NCBI RefSeq assembly: GCF_900580865.1
Contig: NZ_UTBZ01000129.1
Span: forward strand, 1 to 51,305
DNA length: 51,305 nt
Origin: Pseudomonas viridiflava
GTDB lineage: Bacteria > Pseudomonadota > Gammaproteobacteria > Pseudomonadales > Pseudomonadaceae
Direction of reading: 5' to 3'
The notes below the pieces were generated by a model. It had not been told where the DNA came from. It did no database searches and saw only the letters and a list, made by a program, of their open reading frames with translations. Below are positions 1-8,262 of the stretch, in pieces. The translations under genes were made by a program, and so were the position numbers. Each line of letters begins with the position of its first letter. Positions within the stretch are counted from its first letter, which is position 1.

Positions 1-30
1 ATCAACGACTGCCACGCGCACCAGCACTGA
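1..30 (+). CDS. 3' tip of an NCS2 permease gene (partial)
   Basis: The first 30 bases read as the nine C-terminal residues INDCHAHQH and a TGA stop. The same nine codons, stop and downstream sequence end the urate-type NCS2 permease at 22951. The gene therefore begins outside the window and appears to be a second copy of that permease, or of its end. Nothing else of it can be seen, so a full-length gene, a gene fragment and a duplication or assembly artefact all remain possible. Confidence 0.6.
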   Translation: MNDCHAHQH

Positions 31-152
31 CGGAGTCACCACAAAACCCTGTGGGAGCGGGCTTGCTCCGGGCGGCGTTCCGACGAAAGCGGTGTGTCAT
101 TCAACAATGATGGCGACTGACACGCCCTCTTCGCGAGCAGGCTCGCTCCCAC
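1..152. repeat. 152-bp near-identical copy of 22922-23073
   Basis: Bases 1-152 match 22922-23073 at every position except base 60 (g here, a at 22981), so 151 of 152 are identical. The match covers the permease 3' end, its stop and the whole REP-containing spacer, and stops at the end of a REP arm. The left border lies outside the window. Identity this high in noncoding sequence implies a recent duplication, gene conversion, or an assembly overlap. Confidence 0.9.
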
Positions 153-199
153 CCTTTAGGATGCATTTCCACTGTGGGAGCGAGCCTGCTCGCGAAGAG
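51..199. repeat. REP/REPIN cluster
   Basis: Three REP-type units lie at about 51-77 (degenerate), 129-152 and 174-199, in alternating orientation. Arms are of the type GTGGGAGCGAGCCTGCTCGC and its complement. Between the first two is the spacer with TTCAACAATGATGG. Its complement resembles the spacers of the REPINs at 30214 and 38427. The rest of 31-263 shows no gene. Confidence 0.85.
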
Positions 200-263
200 G
201 CCCTCTCAGTCACCACAAATCCCAGTCAAAGATAAACCGGCCTGTGAGCCGGTTTATTTGTTT

Positions 264-1430
264 TCAGGCCCCTTTTTTCAGTTGCGCCTGCCGTACCACA
301 TCCGCCAATCGCTTCAACCCTTCCTCCAGACGCGCCGGATCAATGTGGCTGAAATTCAAGCGCAAATGCCCAAGATTGTTATCCGGATCCGGAAAGAACG
401 GCTCTCCCGGCATAAACGCCACATCATGGGCCAACGCCTCATTGAGTAACGTTCGGGTATCCAGCGGCTGCTTCAACGTCAGCCAGAAAAACAGCCCGCC
501 CTGCGGCATGTTCCAATCCGCCAGATCAGCAAAATGCCTTTCCAGCGCGGTTTGAAAGGCATCCCGCCGCTGACGGTAGAACCCGCGCAATTCGCCCAGA
601 TGCTGCTGATACTTCTCGCTGCCGATCCATTGCAACGCCTGCCATTGGCCGATGCGGTTGGTATGTAGATCTGCCGATTGCTTGAGTTTGAGCAGATGCG
701 GGAACAGGTCCGGGCTGGCGATCAAGTAGCCAACGCGTAATCCGGGCAGCAAGGTTTTCGACACGGTGCCGGTGTAGATCCAGCTCGCCTTCTGCAGACG
801 CCCGGCAATCGGCTTGGCGCTGCCACCATCAAAGGTCAGTTCCCGATAAGGCTCGTCTTCGATCAGGGTGACGCCGAATTCATCGAGCAATGCGGCGACG
901 GCAGCACGCTTGGCTTCGCTGTAGCGGACAGCGGACGGGTTCTGGAATGTCGGAATCAGATAGATGAACGCCGGACGATGCTGCTCCAGACGCTCGCGCA
1001 ATTGCGCCAGATTCGGGCCATCGGACTCCTGCGGCACGGTCAGGCAATCGGCGCCAAACAGCTGGAAGATTTGCAGCGCAGCGAGATAGGTCGGCGCCTC
1101 CAGCAAAATTTCCGTGCCCTTGTCGATGTACAACTTGGCTGCCAGATCGAGGGTTTGCTGTGAACCACTGACCACCAGAACCTGACTCGCCGCGCAATCC
1201 AGGCCAAGCGCCCTCGCCTCTGCTGCCAACGCTTCGCGCAACGCCGGTTCGCCTTCGCTCATGCCGTATTGACCGAGCGCCAGCGGCATGTCCGTCCATG
1301 CGACTTTCGGCAGCATGGCTTCGGCGGGCAAGCCGCCAGCGAACGACATCACCTCCGGACGCTGGGCGGCGGCGAGGATTTCACGGATCAAAGAACTTTT
1401 AAGGCGCGAGACACGTTCGGAAAAAGCCAT
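264..1430 (-). CDS. PLP-dependent aminotransferase (class I/II, 2-aminoadipate transaminase-like)
   Basis: This is a 388-residue fold-type I PLP enzyme of the group that resembles 2-aminoadipate and aromatic aminotransferases and the enzyme half of MocR regulators; it has no HTH domain. The start of the fold is marked by MSFAGGLP. YLIPTFQNPS precedes the PLP-binding part, EDEPY carries the cofactor aspartate, and the Schiff-base lysine sits in TVSKTLLPGLRVGY. The C-terminal HLRLNFSH contains the carboxylate-binding arginine. I chose the ATG at 1430 (MAFSERVSRLKSS); a TTG at 1469 would add 13 residues with no better ribosome site. It is divergent from a MarR regulator that probably controls it. 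The amino-acid substrate cannot be told from sequence. Confidence 0.85.
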   Translation of the reverse strand: MAFSERVSRLKSSLIREILAAAQRPEVMSFAGGLPAEAMLPKVAWTDMPLALGQYGMSEGEPALREALAAEARALGLDCAASQVLVVSGSQQTLDLAAKLYIDKGTEILLEAPTYLAALQIFQLFGADCLTVPQESDGPNLAQLRERLEQHRPAFIYLIPTFQNPSAVRYSEAKRAAVAALLDEFGVTLIEDEPYRELTFDGGSAKPIAGRLQKASWIYTGTVSKTLLPGLRVGYLIASPDLFPHLLKLKQSADLHTNRIGQWQALQWIGSEKYQQHLGELRGFYRQRRDAFQTALERHFADLADWNMPQGGLFFWLTLKQPLDTRTLLNEALAHDVAFMPGEPFFPDPDNNLGHLRLNFSHIDPARLEEGLKRLADVVRQAQLKKGA

Positions 1431-1463
1431 GGCGGTCACCGGTAGCAAGGGATGCGAAAAATG

Positions 1464-1480
1464 AGTCAAACTGGTTGACT
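1464..1480. promoter_or_regulatory. Inverted repeat in the divergent aminotransferase/marR promoter
   Basis: AGTCAA-ACTGG-TTGACT is a perfect 6-bp inverted repeat with a 5-bp spacer. It lies between the starts of the two divergent genes. Each arm, read outward, is TTGACT, close to a -35 hexamer, so the site may be an operator overlapping two back-to-back promoters. No good -10 partner was found for either. Confidence 0.45.
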
Positions 1481-1512
1481 GAAATTACGACAGCTTGAGT
1501 GAGTACGTCAAC

Positions 1513-1959
1513 ATGCTTGACCTTAAAAACCCTGCAAGCCAACAACAGGCGATGGAAGCGTTTTTCTTCGGCTATCAGGCCTTCACCGCCAAGGCTGATG
1601 AAATGCTCGAGCGCCGTGGGCTGTCGCGGGTGCATCAGCGCATTGTGTTTTTCATCGCGCGTTACCCGAATTTGAGCGTGAAGGAATTGCTCGGATTGCT
1701 CGGCGTAAGCAAACAAGCCTTGAACATGCCGTTGCGGCAGTTGCAGGAAATGCATCTGGTCGACAGCGTGGCGTCCGAGGCTGACAAGCGTAAGCGGCTG
1801 CTGGAGTTGACGGCGGAAGGTGCGAAATTTGAGCAGGCGTTGCGCCGTGAGCAGGTGAAATTGCTGGAGCGGGTGTTTGCCGAGGCTGGGGAAGCGGCAG
1901 TGAATGGCTGGTTGGCGGTGAATCTGGCATTGGGGAACAGCCAGACAGTTCTTGATTGA
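1513..1959 (+). CDS. MarR-family transcriptional regulator
   Basis: This 148-residue winged-helix regulator has the MarR layout: an N-terminal helical dimer arm, the HTH around NLSVKELLGLLGVSKQALN, the wing with DKRKRLLELT, then a long C-terminal dimer helix. The ATG at 1513 (MLDLKNPAS) is preferred; a TTG at 1495 would add six residues. It is divergent from the aminotransferase with only 82 bp between starts, and an inverted repeat sits in that gap. Local control of itself and its neighbour is the usual pattern for this family. The ligand is unknown. Confidence 0.88.
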   Translation: MLDLKNPASQQQAMEAFFFGYQAFTAKADEMLERRGLSRVHQRIVFFIARYPNLSVKELLGLLGVSKQALNMPLRQLQEMHLVDSVASEADKRKRLLELTAEGAKFEQALRREQVKLLERVFAEAGEAAVNGWLAVNLALGNSQTVLD

Positions 1960-1967
1960 TTGGCTGA

Positions 1968-2039
1968 CCTCTTCGCGAGCAGGCTCGCTCCCACAGGGGT
2001 ATGAGTTCCCCTGTGGGAGCGAGCCTGCTCGCGAAGAGG
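1968..2039. repeat. REP pair, perfect 32-bp arms
   Basis: Two REP units face each other with identical 32-nt complementary arms (1968-1999 and 2008-2039) and an 8-nt loop. The hairpin lies nine bases after the marR stop and could act as its transcript end. Confidence 0.9.
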
Positions 2040-2099
2040 CCTCCGAAGGCGATATATCCCTATCGACGGAACTTTCGTAAACAAAACCAAAAACAATAT

Positions 2100-2127
2100 T
2101 TGCTTTATTTGTACACAAAAGCATAAT
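2100..2127 (+). promoter_or_regulatory. Promoter with TTTGTACACAAA operator, upstream of the AzgA-type permease
   Basis: A plausible sigma-70 promoter has TTGCTT at 2100-2105, a 16-bp spacer and CATAAT at 2122-2127. The palindrome TTTGTACACAAA (2108-2119) fills the spacer, where a repressor would block polymerase. The same TTGTACACAA core occurs upstream of uraH, and TTGTATACAA upstream of puuE. The shape resembles GntR/FadR-type sites, which is inference; no such regulator gene is adjacent. Confidence 0.5.
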
Positions 2128-2248
2128 CCACAGCGTGCGAGTTCCTGACCGCATGGTCAACAAATTCGCGTATGCCTCAAAGGGCCGCTGCCACCCCTCA
2201 TGGGTCCGGCCCTGGAAATAACAATAAAACTCTTGAGGAGTACTCGCT

Positions 2249-3598
2249 GTGGAAAGCCGCAAATCCGAAGCATCGACGCTGGACCTCTCGCCGCCATTAC
2301 GCAGTGGCTTGCTGGAACGTCTGTTTAAACTCAGCTTGCATGGCACCACGGTGAAGACCGAGCTGATTGCCGGTCTGACTACCTTCATCACCATGGCTTA
2401 CATCATCTTCGTCAACCCGAACATCATGGCCGATGCCGGGATCGATCACGGTGCAGCCTTCGTCGCCACTTGTATCGCCGCTGCACTGGGCTGCCTGTTG
2501 ATGGGCCTGTACGCCAACTGGCCGGTGGGTCTGGCGCCGGGCATGGGCCTCAACGCGTTCTTCACTTACACCGTGGTCGGCACCATGGGCTACAACTGGG
2601 AAACTGCGCTGGGTGCGGTGTTCGTCTCCGGTGTGCTGTTCATGATCCTGACCTTCTCGCGGATTCGTGAGTGGCTGCTCAACAGCATTCCGGTCAGCCT
2701 GCGCTTTGCGATGGGTGCTGGCGTTGGTTTGTTCCTCGGCCTGATCGGTTTGAAAACCGCCGGCATCGTCGTCGATAGCCCGGCCACACTGATCAAACTC
2801 GGCTCCCTGCGCGAGCCAGGCCCACTGCTCGCGGCCATCTGCTTTCTGATGATCGCGATCCTCAGCTATCACCGCGTGTTCGGCGCAATCCTCATCAGCA
2901 TCATCACCGTAACTCTGGCCGGTTGGGGCCTGGGCATCGTGCACTACGAAGGGATCATGTCGACCCCGCCGAGTCTGGCCCCGACCTTCATGGCGATGAA
3001 TGTTGCCGGCGTGTTTAACGTCAGCATGATCAGCGTGGTACTCGCCTTTCTCTTTGTGCACATGTTCGACACCGCCGGCACGCTGATGGGCGTCGCCCAG
3101 CGCGCCAATCTGGTCAACGCTGACGGCCGTATCGAAAATCTCTCCCGGGCGATGAAAGCCGACAGTGCCTCCAGCGTATTCGGCGCCGTGGTCGGTGTCC
3201 CTCCAGTAACAAGCTACGTGGAAAGTGCTGCCGGTGTGGCCGCTGGTGGTCGGACTGGTCTTACCGCAGTCACCGTAGGTGTGCTATTTATAGCGGCGAT
3301 GTTTTTCGCACCGCTGGCCGGCATGATTCCCGCTTACGCCACCGCCGGTGCACTGATCTACGTTGCGATGTTGATGATGGGCGGCATGGCCCACATCGAA
3401 TGGGACGAAGCGACTGACGCTATCCCGGCCATCGTTACCGCGATCATGATGCCGCTGACTTTTTCGGTTGCCGACGGCATCGCGTTGGGCTTCATTACCT
3501 ACGTCGCGCTGAAGGCCGGCACCGGTAAATACAAAGAGATTTCCGTCAGCCTGTGGGTGCTCTGCGCGATCTTCATCGCCAAGTTCATCTTCCTGTAA
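2249..3598 (+). CDS. AzgA-type purine (guanine/hypoxanthine) permease
   Basis: This 449-residue inner-membrane transporter with about 12-14 hydrophobic segments belongs to the AzgA-like branch of the nucleobase:cation symporter-2 superfamily. Branch markers are GLTTFITMAYIIFVNP near residue 50, the GLAPGMGLNAFFTY helix-break motif, and VVGVPPVTSYVESAAGVAAG in the second repeat. Family members import guanine, hypoxanthine or adenine with protons. The start is GTG at 2249, eight bases after a strong TTGAGGAG ribosome site. The promoter carries a TTGTACACAA palindrome shared with the urate genes 14 kb away, which fits a purine role. Exact substrate is inferred from the family only. Confidence 0.88.
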   Translation: MESRKSEASTLDLSPPLRSGLLERLFKLSLHGTTVKTELIAGLTTFITMAYIIFVNPNIMADAGIDHGAAFVATCIAAALGCLLMGLYANWPVGLAPGMGLNAFFTYTVVGTMGYNWETALGAVFVSGVLFMILTFSRIREWLLNSIPVSLRFAMGAGVGLFLGLIGLKTAGIVVDSPATLIKLGSLREPGPLLAAICFLMIAILSYHRVFGAILISIITVTLAGWGLGIVHYEGIMSTPPSLAPTFMAMNVAGVFNVSMISVVLAFLFVHMFDTAGTLMGVAQRANLVNADGRIENLSRAMKADSASSVFGAVVGVPPVTSYVESAAGVAAGGRTGLTAVTVGVLFIAAMFFAPLAGMIPAYATAGALIYVAMLMMGGMAHIEWDEATDAIPAIVTAIMMPLTFSVADGIALGFITYVALKAGTGKYKEISVSLWVLCAIFIAKFIFL

Positions 3599-3625
3599 GC
3601 GTCACGCGGTTCAGGCTTCAAAACG

Positions 3626-3651
3626 GCCTCACCCTGACGGGTGGGGCTTTG
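3626..3651 (+). terminator. Terminator-like hairpin after the purine permease
   Basis: GCCTCACCC-TGAC-GGGTGGGGC forms a 9-bp stem (one G-T pair) with a tetraloop followed by TTTG. The T tract is short, so termination may be partial. Confidence 0.6.
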
Positions 3652-3684
3652 TGCATTTTCAATACAACAAAAAGGAGGAAAGTG

Positions 3685-4314
3685 ATGAGTCTGGAAACCT
3701 GGCTGCTGTTCAGCGGCGCTGCGCTGGTGGTGATCCTGATTCCGGGGCCACTGTCGTTGTTGATGATCAGCAACAGTCTGAATTATGGATTGCGCCGCTC
3801 GTATCCGGCATTTCTCGGCGGCGTATTTGCCTCGATCTGTTTGCTCAGTGCTTCGGCGTTGGGGCTCGGTGCCTTGTTGCTGGCATCGGAGCAATTGTTC
3901 AGCGCCCTGAAAATCGTCGGCGGGCTGTACCTGTTCTATCTGGCCTGGCAGAGCTGGCAGCAATCGCGCCAGCCATCGGTGGGCGCTGTCGTGCCACAAG
4001 CGGCAGCCGTCCCAAGGTTTCGCGCATTGTTCGGACGCGCGTTTGTGTTAGGTGCCAGCAACCCGAAAGACATCCTGTTTTTCGCCGCCTTCCTGCCGCA
4101 GTTCCTCAGCGCCGAACAGCCCTTCCTGCCGCAGCTGCTGGTGATGATCGCGACCTGGACCCTGCTGGATCTGCTGTGCAAGCTGGCCTACGGTCTCGGT
4201 GCCCACGGCGCTGCGCGCTACTTGCGCAGCGGCAAAGGACAGAGCTGGTTCAACCGGGTCAGTGCCGGGTTGTTCGGTGGCGCCGGCGCTGCATCGTTGC
4301 TCAGCAATCACTGA
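3685..4314 (+). CDS. LysE/RhtB-family amino-acid exporter
   Basis: This 209-residue inner-membrane protein with about six hydrophobic segments matches the LysE/RhtB efflux family. It has the N-terminal IPGPLSLLMISNSLNYG motif and ASNPKDILFFAAFLPQF around residue 125. Family members export amino acids or their analogues using the proton gradient. The ATG at 3685 follows AAAGGAGGAA with good spacing. It stands alone between two hairpins. The substrate is unknown. Confidence 0.85.
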   Translation: MSLETWLLFSGAALVVILIPGPLSLLMISNSLNYGLRRSYPAFLGGVFASICLLSASALGLGALLLASEQLFSALKIVGGLYLFYLAWQSWQQSRQPSVGAVVPQAAAVPRFRALFGRAFVLGASNPKDILFFAAFLPQFLSAEQPFLPQLLVMIATWTLLDLLCKLAYGLGAHGAARYLRSGKGQSWFNRVSAGLFGGAGAASLLSNH

Positions 4315-4347
4315 GACGCGTGAATCACTGATCACTGTTTATCTGTA

Positions 4348-4385
4348 GCCATCCTGACTCGACAGACACAAGTCAGGATGGCTTT
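4348..4385 (+). terminator. Hairpin after lysE-type gene
   Basis: GCCATCCTGACT (4348-4359) pairs perfectly with AGTCAGGATGGC (4371-4382), with an 11-nt loop and then TTT. It is a strong hairpin with a weak T tract and marks the left edge of the accessory block. Confidence 0.65.
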
Positions 4386-4544
4386 CGCAGCGACCGCTCG
4401 TGTTGCTCATTGCATATCCCCGCCACAATTACTGCTTCCTCAAGCGCAATACACAGCAACAACCCGTTGATGTACATCGTTCGAAAGGCGACCGTACTAT
4501 CAGGACTCGCGCTAACAAAAACCTGCCAGAACAAGGAAGTTCAA

Positions 4545-7500
4545 ATGGCCACCCTGATACGTAAAGCGTCATTGGAAACTGCGGAAATCACAGACGCAGT
4601 CGTCATCTCAGACATGCGCTTCGAAAGCAACGAACATAACGCTTCGACCATTGACCTCAAACGCAACACTGATGAAACAACCAGCACAAAAGGCAAAAGC
4701 AAGGTAGATCAGTTGCGACTCGCCGACTCTGTTTTCGGCCCCCTGCAAATCGGCAGTATCTCGATAACTCGAGCCTCTCTCGATGCCTTGGGCGCAACGT
4801 TTGACGGGCAGCCGCTCAACGGCAACACCACCTTCTTTCGAGTCCCCAAGCGATCGTTCATCAACTCGTTACAATTCAGCGCTGTCGATATTGAACACTA
4901 CATGAAGTCGACAACGGGCCAAGACAGTTATCTATTGACGACACTGCTGTTCGAAATGGCCAGTGAACGCCCTCTAACGGCGCCTCAGTTGATAAGAGAA
5001 CATTCGCAAGCCGCTACAGACAAAGGCAATTACCGCAGCAAACTGGCGAAACTATTAGGCTCCGCACAGAAGCTTGACCTCTATCACGCAAACCTGCCGA
5101 AACATAACCCCCGCTGGGTGGCAGTGACAAAGAGTTATGCAACGCTTGGCTCCAGCGTCGGCATTCAAGGTTTCGGCATATTCATGGGTTTGCGTGGTGT
5201 GGTGGATGCTATCAAGGCTGAAAACACCACTGAGATTGCAATCAATAGCGTGGGTATTGGCACGGAAGTCGCCTCCATCGCCGTTGACATTGCCGTCAGC
5301 CAGATTGCATCCAATATGCTCTCGGCCGGGCAAGGCGCCCTGCTGGATTTTGCCAAAACCCGGTTTGCGCTGAGGCTGGGGCGCTCCGGCGGTCTTATCG
5401 GCGGCGCACTGACATTGCCATTCGATATCTTCACCGCCGTCAGATCGATCAATGCCGCTGAAAATGCTACCGGCAAAGAAGCCATGGATCACTACGTGAG
5501 TGCCGGACTGAGTATCACCAGCGCGGCCATGACCATTATCCTCGGCACTGCTGCGTTGGCCGGGTTTTCATTTGCAGGCCCGGTGGGGCTGGCGGCCGGA
5601 GCGATCCTGGCCATCGGGTCGCAAATCTATGGTGCAGTTCGCGTTGTTGACGACATTGATGACTACATCGAACTGACACTGGAAGAGCGTTGGCGCACTG
5701 GCTGGTTTTCGTTCTGCATGATGGAACCCGATCAAGCTGTGCAAAACCGCTATCTGTTGGCAAAAACCAGGTTCCAGCACGCGAAACAATTGCAGGTAAC
5801 AGCCAGAAAACTGCTGGACGGCCAATTAAAGGACAGCACCGAAGCCATCGTTAATGGCAAATTCGAAGTTCACCTCAAACCATCGCGGGTGCGCAAACGT
5901 AACTGGTGGACCAAACAAGACAGTTGGGAAACGATACAAGTCCCCGAGATCAAGGGGGGCGATGATGTCATTGACGCCCGTGCAGGTGTTACCAAGGACA
6001 CGCCTGGCGCAATATTGGGAACGCCTGCCGAACACAAGGGCATTCTTTGGTTCATCAGCGACGGTCAGGACTCGATCAAGGGCGTTGAGGACAAGCCCAA
6101 CAGCTTTCATTACCGTTCGGGGAAGAAACAGCTGACGGGAGGCAATAAAAACGACCGCTTCGTGTTTGAGGGTGCAGGGGATCTGTTAGTACAGGATGTC
6201 CAGGTATCTGAATATTCGACACTGAAAGGTGGCGCAGGCACTGACACACTTGTCCTGGCCGGAAACAACTACACACGTCGTACCGATAAAAAGGGCTATG
6301 ACGTCGATCTACTCGCACAAACCCTGCAAATAATCGCAACTGATCCAACGGCCGAAGGGGGCGAAAAATATACCCTCCACAGCCTTCTGGAAAGTATCGA
6401 AAATGTCGAAACCGTAAGCGGCGCAATCAGTGTTGTTACCGGGTCGGAACAACGCAACATTATTAATTCGCGCGGCGAAGACACAATCAATGCGGGAGGC
6501 GGAAACGATCAGATTCATCTGTCGTATCCCGGCGCAACAGCTTCGGGTGAAGTCGGCATTGACGAATACATCATTCACCATGCACCAGGCCGGATCTCCA
6601 TCGTAGAGGACGGCGCAGAAGAAAGTATCATCTTGCTCAACTGGAAATGTGAACTGATCGATAGCTGGATAATCGAGAATGGTTCGCTGTTCATCCGTTC
6701 ACGGTTCGCATTCGCGGACAATCCGAAAAGCATAGTCGTCATCCAGGGCATTTATAAAAAAAACGAAAACAATTTCGTACTACAGAATAACAAACTGACG
6801 TTCATGACCAGCGATGGCTACTCTTTAAAGCTGCCTGATGCACCTGGACTGCCCGAAACTATCGAAGATGGCCATAGCCTCGAAATCAAAGTCGTCGTTG
6901 TAAAAAAAGGAACAGCAGAAAGACCACTGATCCTCCACGCTCCCGTGTGCTCGATCGAGCATCAGCGTGAGGCCAGTTACTACCTGCCAAGGTCAAGAAA
7001 AAACACTACGTTCTGGTCGGTAAAGCGTACCGAGGCGGTAGTTCGCCTGCATCTGGATTACGACATCAGTGAACTGACAAAAGTTGAAGCGCACTTTGGC
7101 TCCGGCGAGTGGAAAGATAATCGAGAATTCTTTGCTGGATGTGACCTGGTTTATCACTTTGGCCAAAACACAATAAAGCTCAGAGAGTTCGCCTACGCGG
7201 AAGGTGGGTCTGACCCAAGAAACATGACCAGGATCCTGAGAACCATGGCCGCACGCCCCAACTACCGGGTTGTGCTCATTTTCAAGGGTGGCGTAACTGT
7301 CAATGCAGGACTAACAGCCGAAACCGATGTTTACCCCCTTGAAAGCCACAACCCGTATGGCTTTGATCGCTGGACAACGCAGCTTTCCCTGCCGCTGTCA
7401 CGTCGCACGGACCAGACTCCTTTTGAATTACCGGACACCAAACCCTTCAAATTTGACAGGGCAGGCTGCGGCTCGCTTTTTTCCTATCCCGAACAAACCT

Positions 7501-8090
7501 CGATCCAGAACCTTGAAGGGGCGGGTTCCACCTATCTGATTCATCTGGTTGCCGATATTGCGATCAGACTCTCGACCCCAGGGGCACTTGCGAACGCCAC
7601 TGTCAGACTGCCCTACTCGTCCACTTGGGACCTCGATGCGACCGCACTTGGCAAGGTCGAGATCAGGCTGGAAAACAATCAGTTGCACGTCGGCACCTGC
7701 ATTATTCATCTGCCCGAGTACGAAAGCGAAGACCTGATCGACCAGGTCCGCGTCATCACCGAAAAAGGTGTCGTACATACCGTCGATCTTTCCTTCGACA
7801 GGGTTTACCTGGACGGCCTGGATGCACGGTTCTTTGAAGAGCCCGACTCGACAAAAACATTGCCCGAAGTCTTTGCGGCAATGGCCAATAAAGAGATCAA
7901 AGTGAGAAACATCGTCCTTGCCGAGAACCGGCCCGGGGCGTTGAGTTACAGCTTTCCGGCACACGGCTGGATTCTGCGCGGCGACAAATCACGTGTCGAA
8001 TATTCCGCATTGCAGGTGATCAACCGCTGCAGCCATCAAGATCTCCACATCTTTACGCCACTGCCCTTGATGAGTGTCCCTCCCGCTTAA
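4545..8090 (+). CDS. Large protein with pore-like hydrophobic region and degenerate RTX repeats
   Basis: The protein has 1181 residues and no signal peptide. Residues about 200-365 form a glycine- and alanine-rich hydrophobic stretch with several membrane-length helices, ending at VVDDIDDYIELTLEERWRTG (367-386). This layout recalls the pore/translocation region of TcdA/TcdB-like toxins, which is my inference from pattern. Residues about 470-680 contain degenerate hemolysin-type calcium repeats: GGNKNDRFVF (532-541), KGGAGTDTLVLAG (561-573), GGGNDQIHL (651-659). The C-terminal 450 residues are beta-like and unrecognised. The ATG at 4545 is preferred over 4410 because AAGGAAG lies just upstream. 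No type I secretion genes are near. Whether it is a toxin is unproven. Confidence 0.6.
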   Translation: MATLIRKASLETAEITDAVVISDMRFESNEHNASTIDLKRNTDETTSTKGKSKVDQLRLADSVFGPLQIGSISITRASLDALGATFDGQPLNGNTTFFRVPKRSFINSLQFSAVDIEHYMKSTTGQDSYLLTTLLFEMASERPLTAPQLIREHSQAATDKGNYRSKLAKLLGSAQKLDLYHANLPKHNPRWVAVTKSYATLGSSVGIQGFGIFMGLRGVVDAIKAENTTEIAINSVGIGTEVASIAVDIAVSQIASNMLSAGQGALLDFAKTRFALRLGRSGGLIGGALTLPFDIFTAVRSINAAENATGKEAMDHYVSAGLSITSAAMTIILGTAALAGFSFAGPVGLAAGAILAIGSQIYGAVRVVDDIDDYIELTLEERWRTGWFSFCMMEPDQAVQNRYLLAKTRFQHAKQLQVTARKLLDGQLKDSTEAIVNGKFEVHLKPSRVRKRNWWTKQDSWETIQVPEIKGGDDVIDARAGVTKDTPGAILGTPAEHKGILWFISDGQDSIKGVEDKPNSFHYRSGKKQLTGGNKNDRFVFEGAGDLLVQDVQVSEYSTLKGGAGTDTLVLAGNNYTRRTDKKGYDVDLLAQTLQIIATDPTAEGGEKYTLHSLLESIENVETVSGAISVVTGSEQRNIINSRGEDTINAGGGNDQIHLSYPGATASGEVGIDEYIIHHAPGRISIVEDGAEESIILLNWKCELIDSWIIENGSLFIRSRFAFADNPKSIVVIQGIYKKNENNFVLQNNKLTFMTSDGYSLKLPDAPGLPETIEDGHSLEIKVVVVKKGTAERPLILHAPVCSIEHQREASYYLPRSRKNTTFWSVKRTEAVVRLHLDYDISELTKVEAHFGSGEWKDNREFFAGCDLVYHFGQNTIKLREFAYAEGGSDPRNMTRILRTMAARPNYRVVLIFKGGVTVNAGLTAETDVYPLESHNPYGFDRWTTQLSLPLSRRTDQTPFELPDTKPFKFDRAGCGSLFSYPEQTSIQNLEGAGSTYLIHLVADIAIRLSTPGALANATVRLPYSSTWDLDATALGKVEIRLENNQLHVGTCIIHLPEYESEDLIDQVRVITEKGVVHTVDLSFDRVYLDGLDARFFEEPDSTKTLPEVFAAMANKEIKVRNIVLAENRPGALSYSFPAHGWILRGDKSRVEYSALQVINRCSHQDLHIFTPLPLMSVPPA

Positions 8091-8262
8091 CGCACCAAAC
8101 ATCAGTCAAAACCGATCATCACGTGCGCACTCCGAAATTGAAGCAGCTGAACTACTCCATCGCTTTCCCAGCCTGGAGTTTCGGCAAGTGGACGAGTGCA
8201 CCTGAAAAATGCGGCGAGGCGCTAGCGTGCGCTTCGCATCACCACTCAACGAGTAATTTCAC

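Noticed and set aside
4545..8090. Calling the large protein a classical RTX haemolysin
   Set aside because: The nonapeptide repeats are few and degenerate, and there is no adjacent activator or type I exporter.
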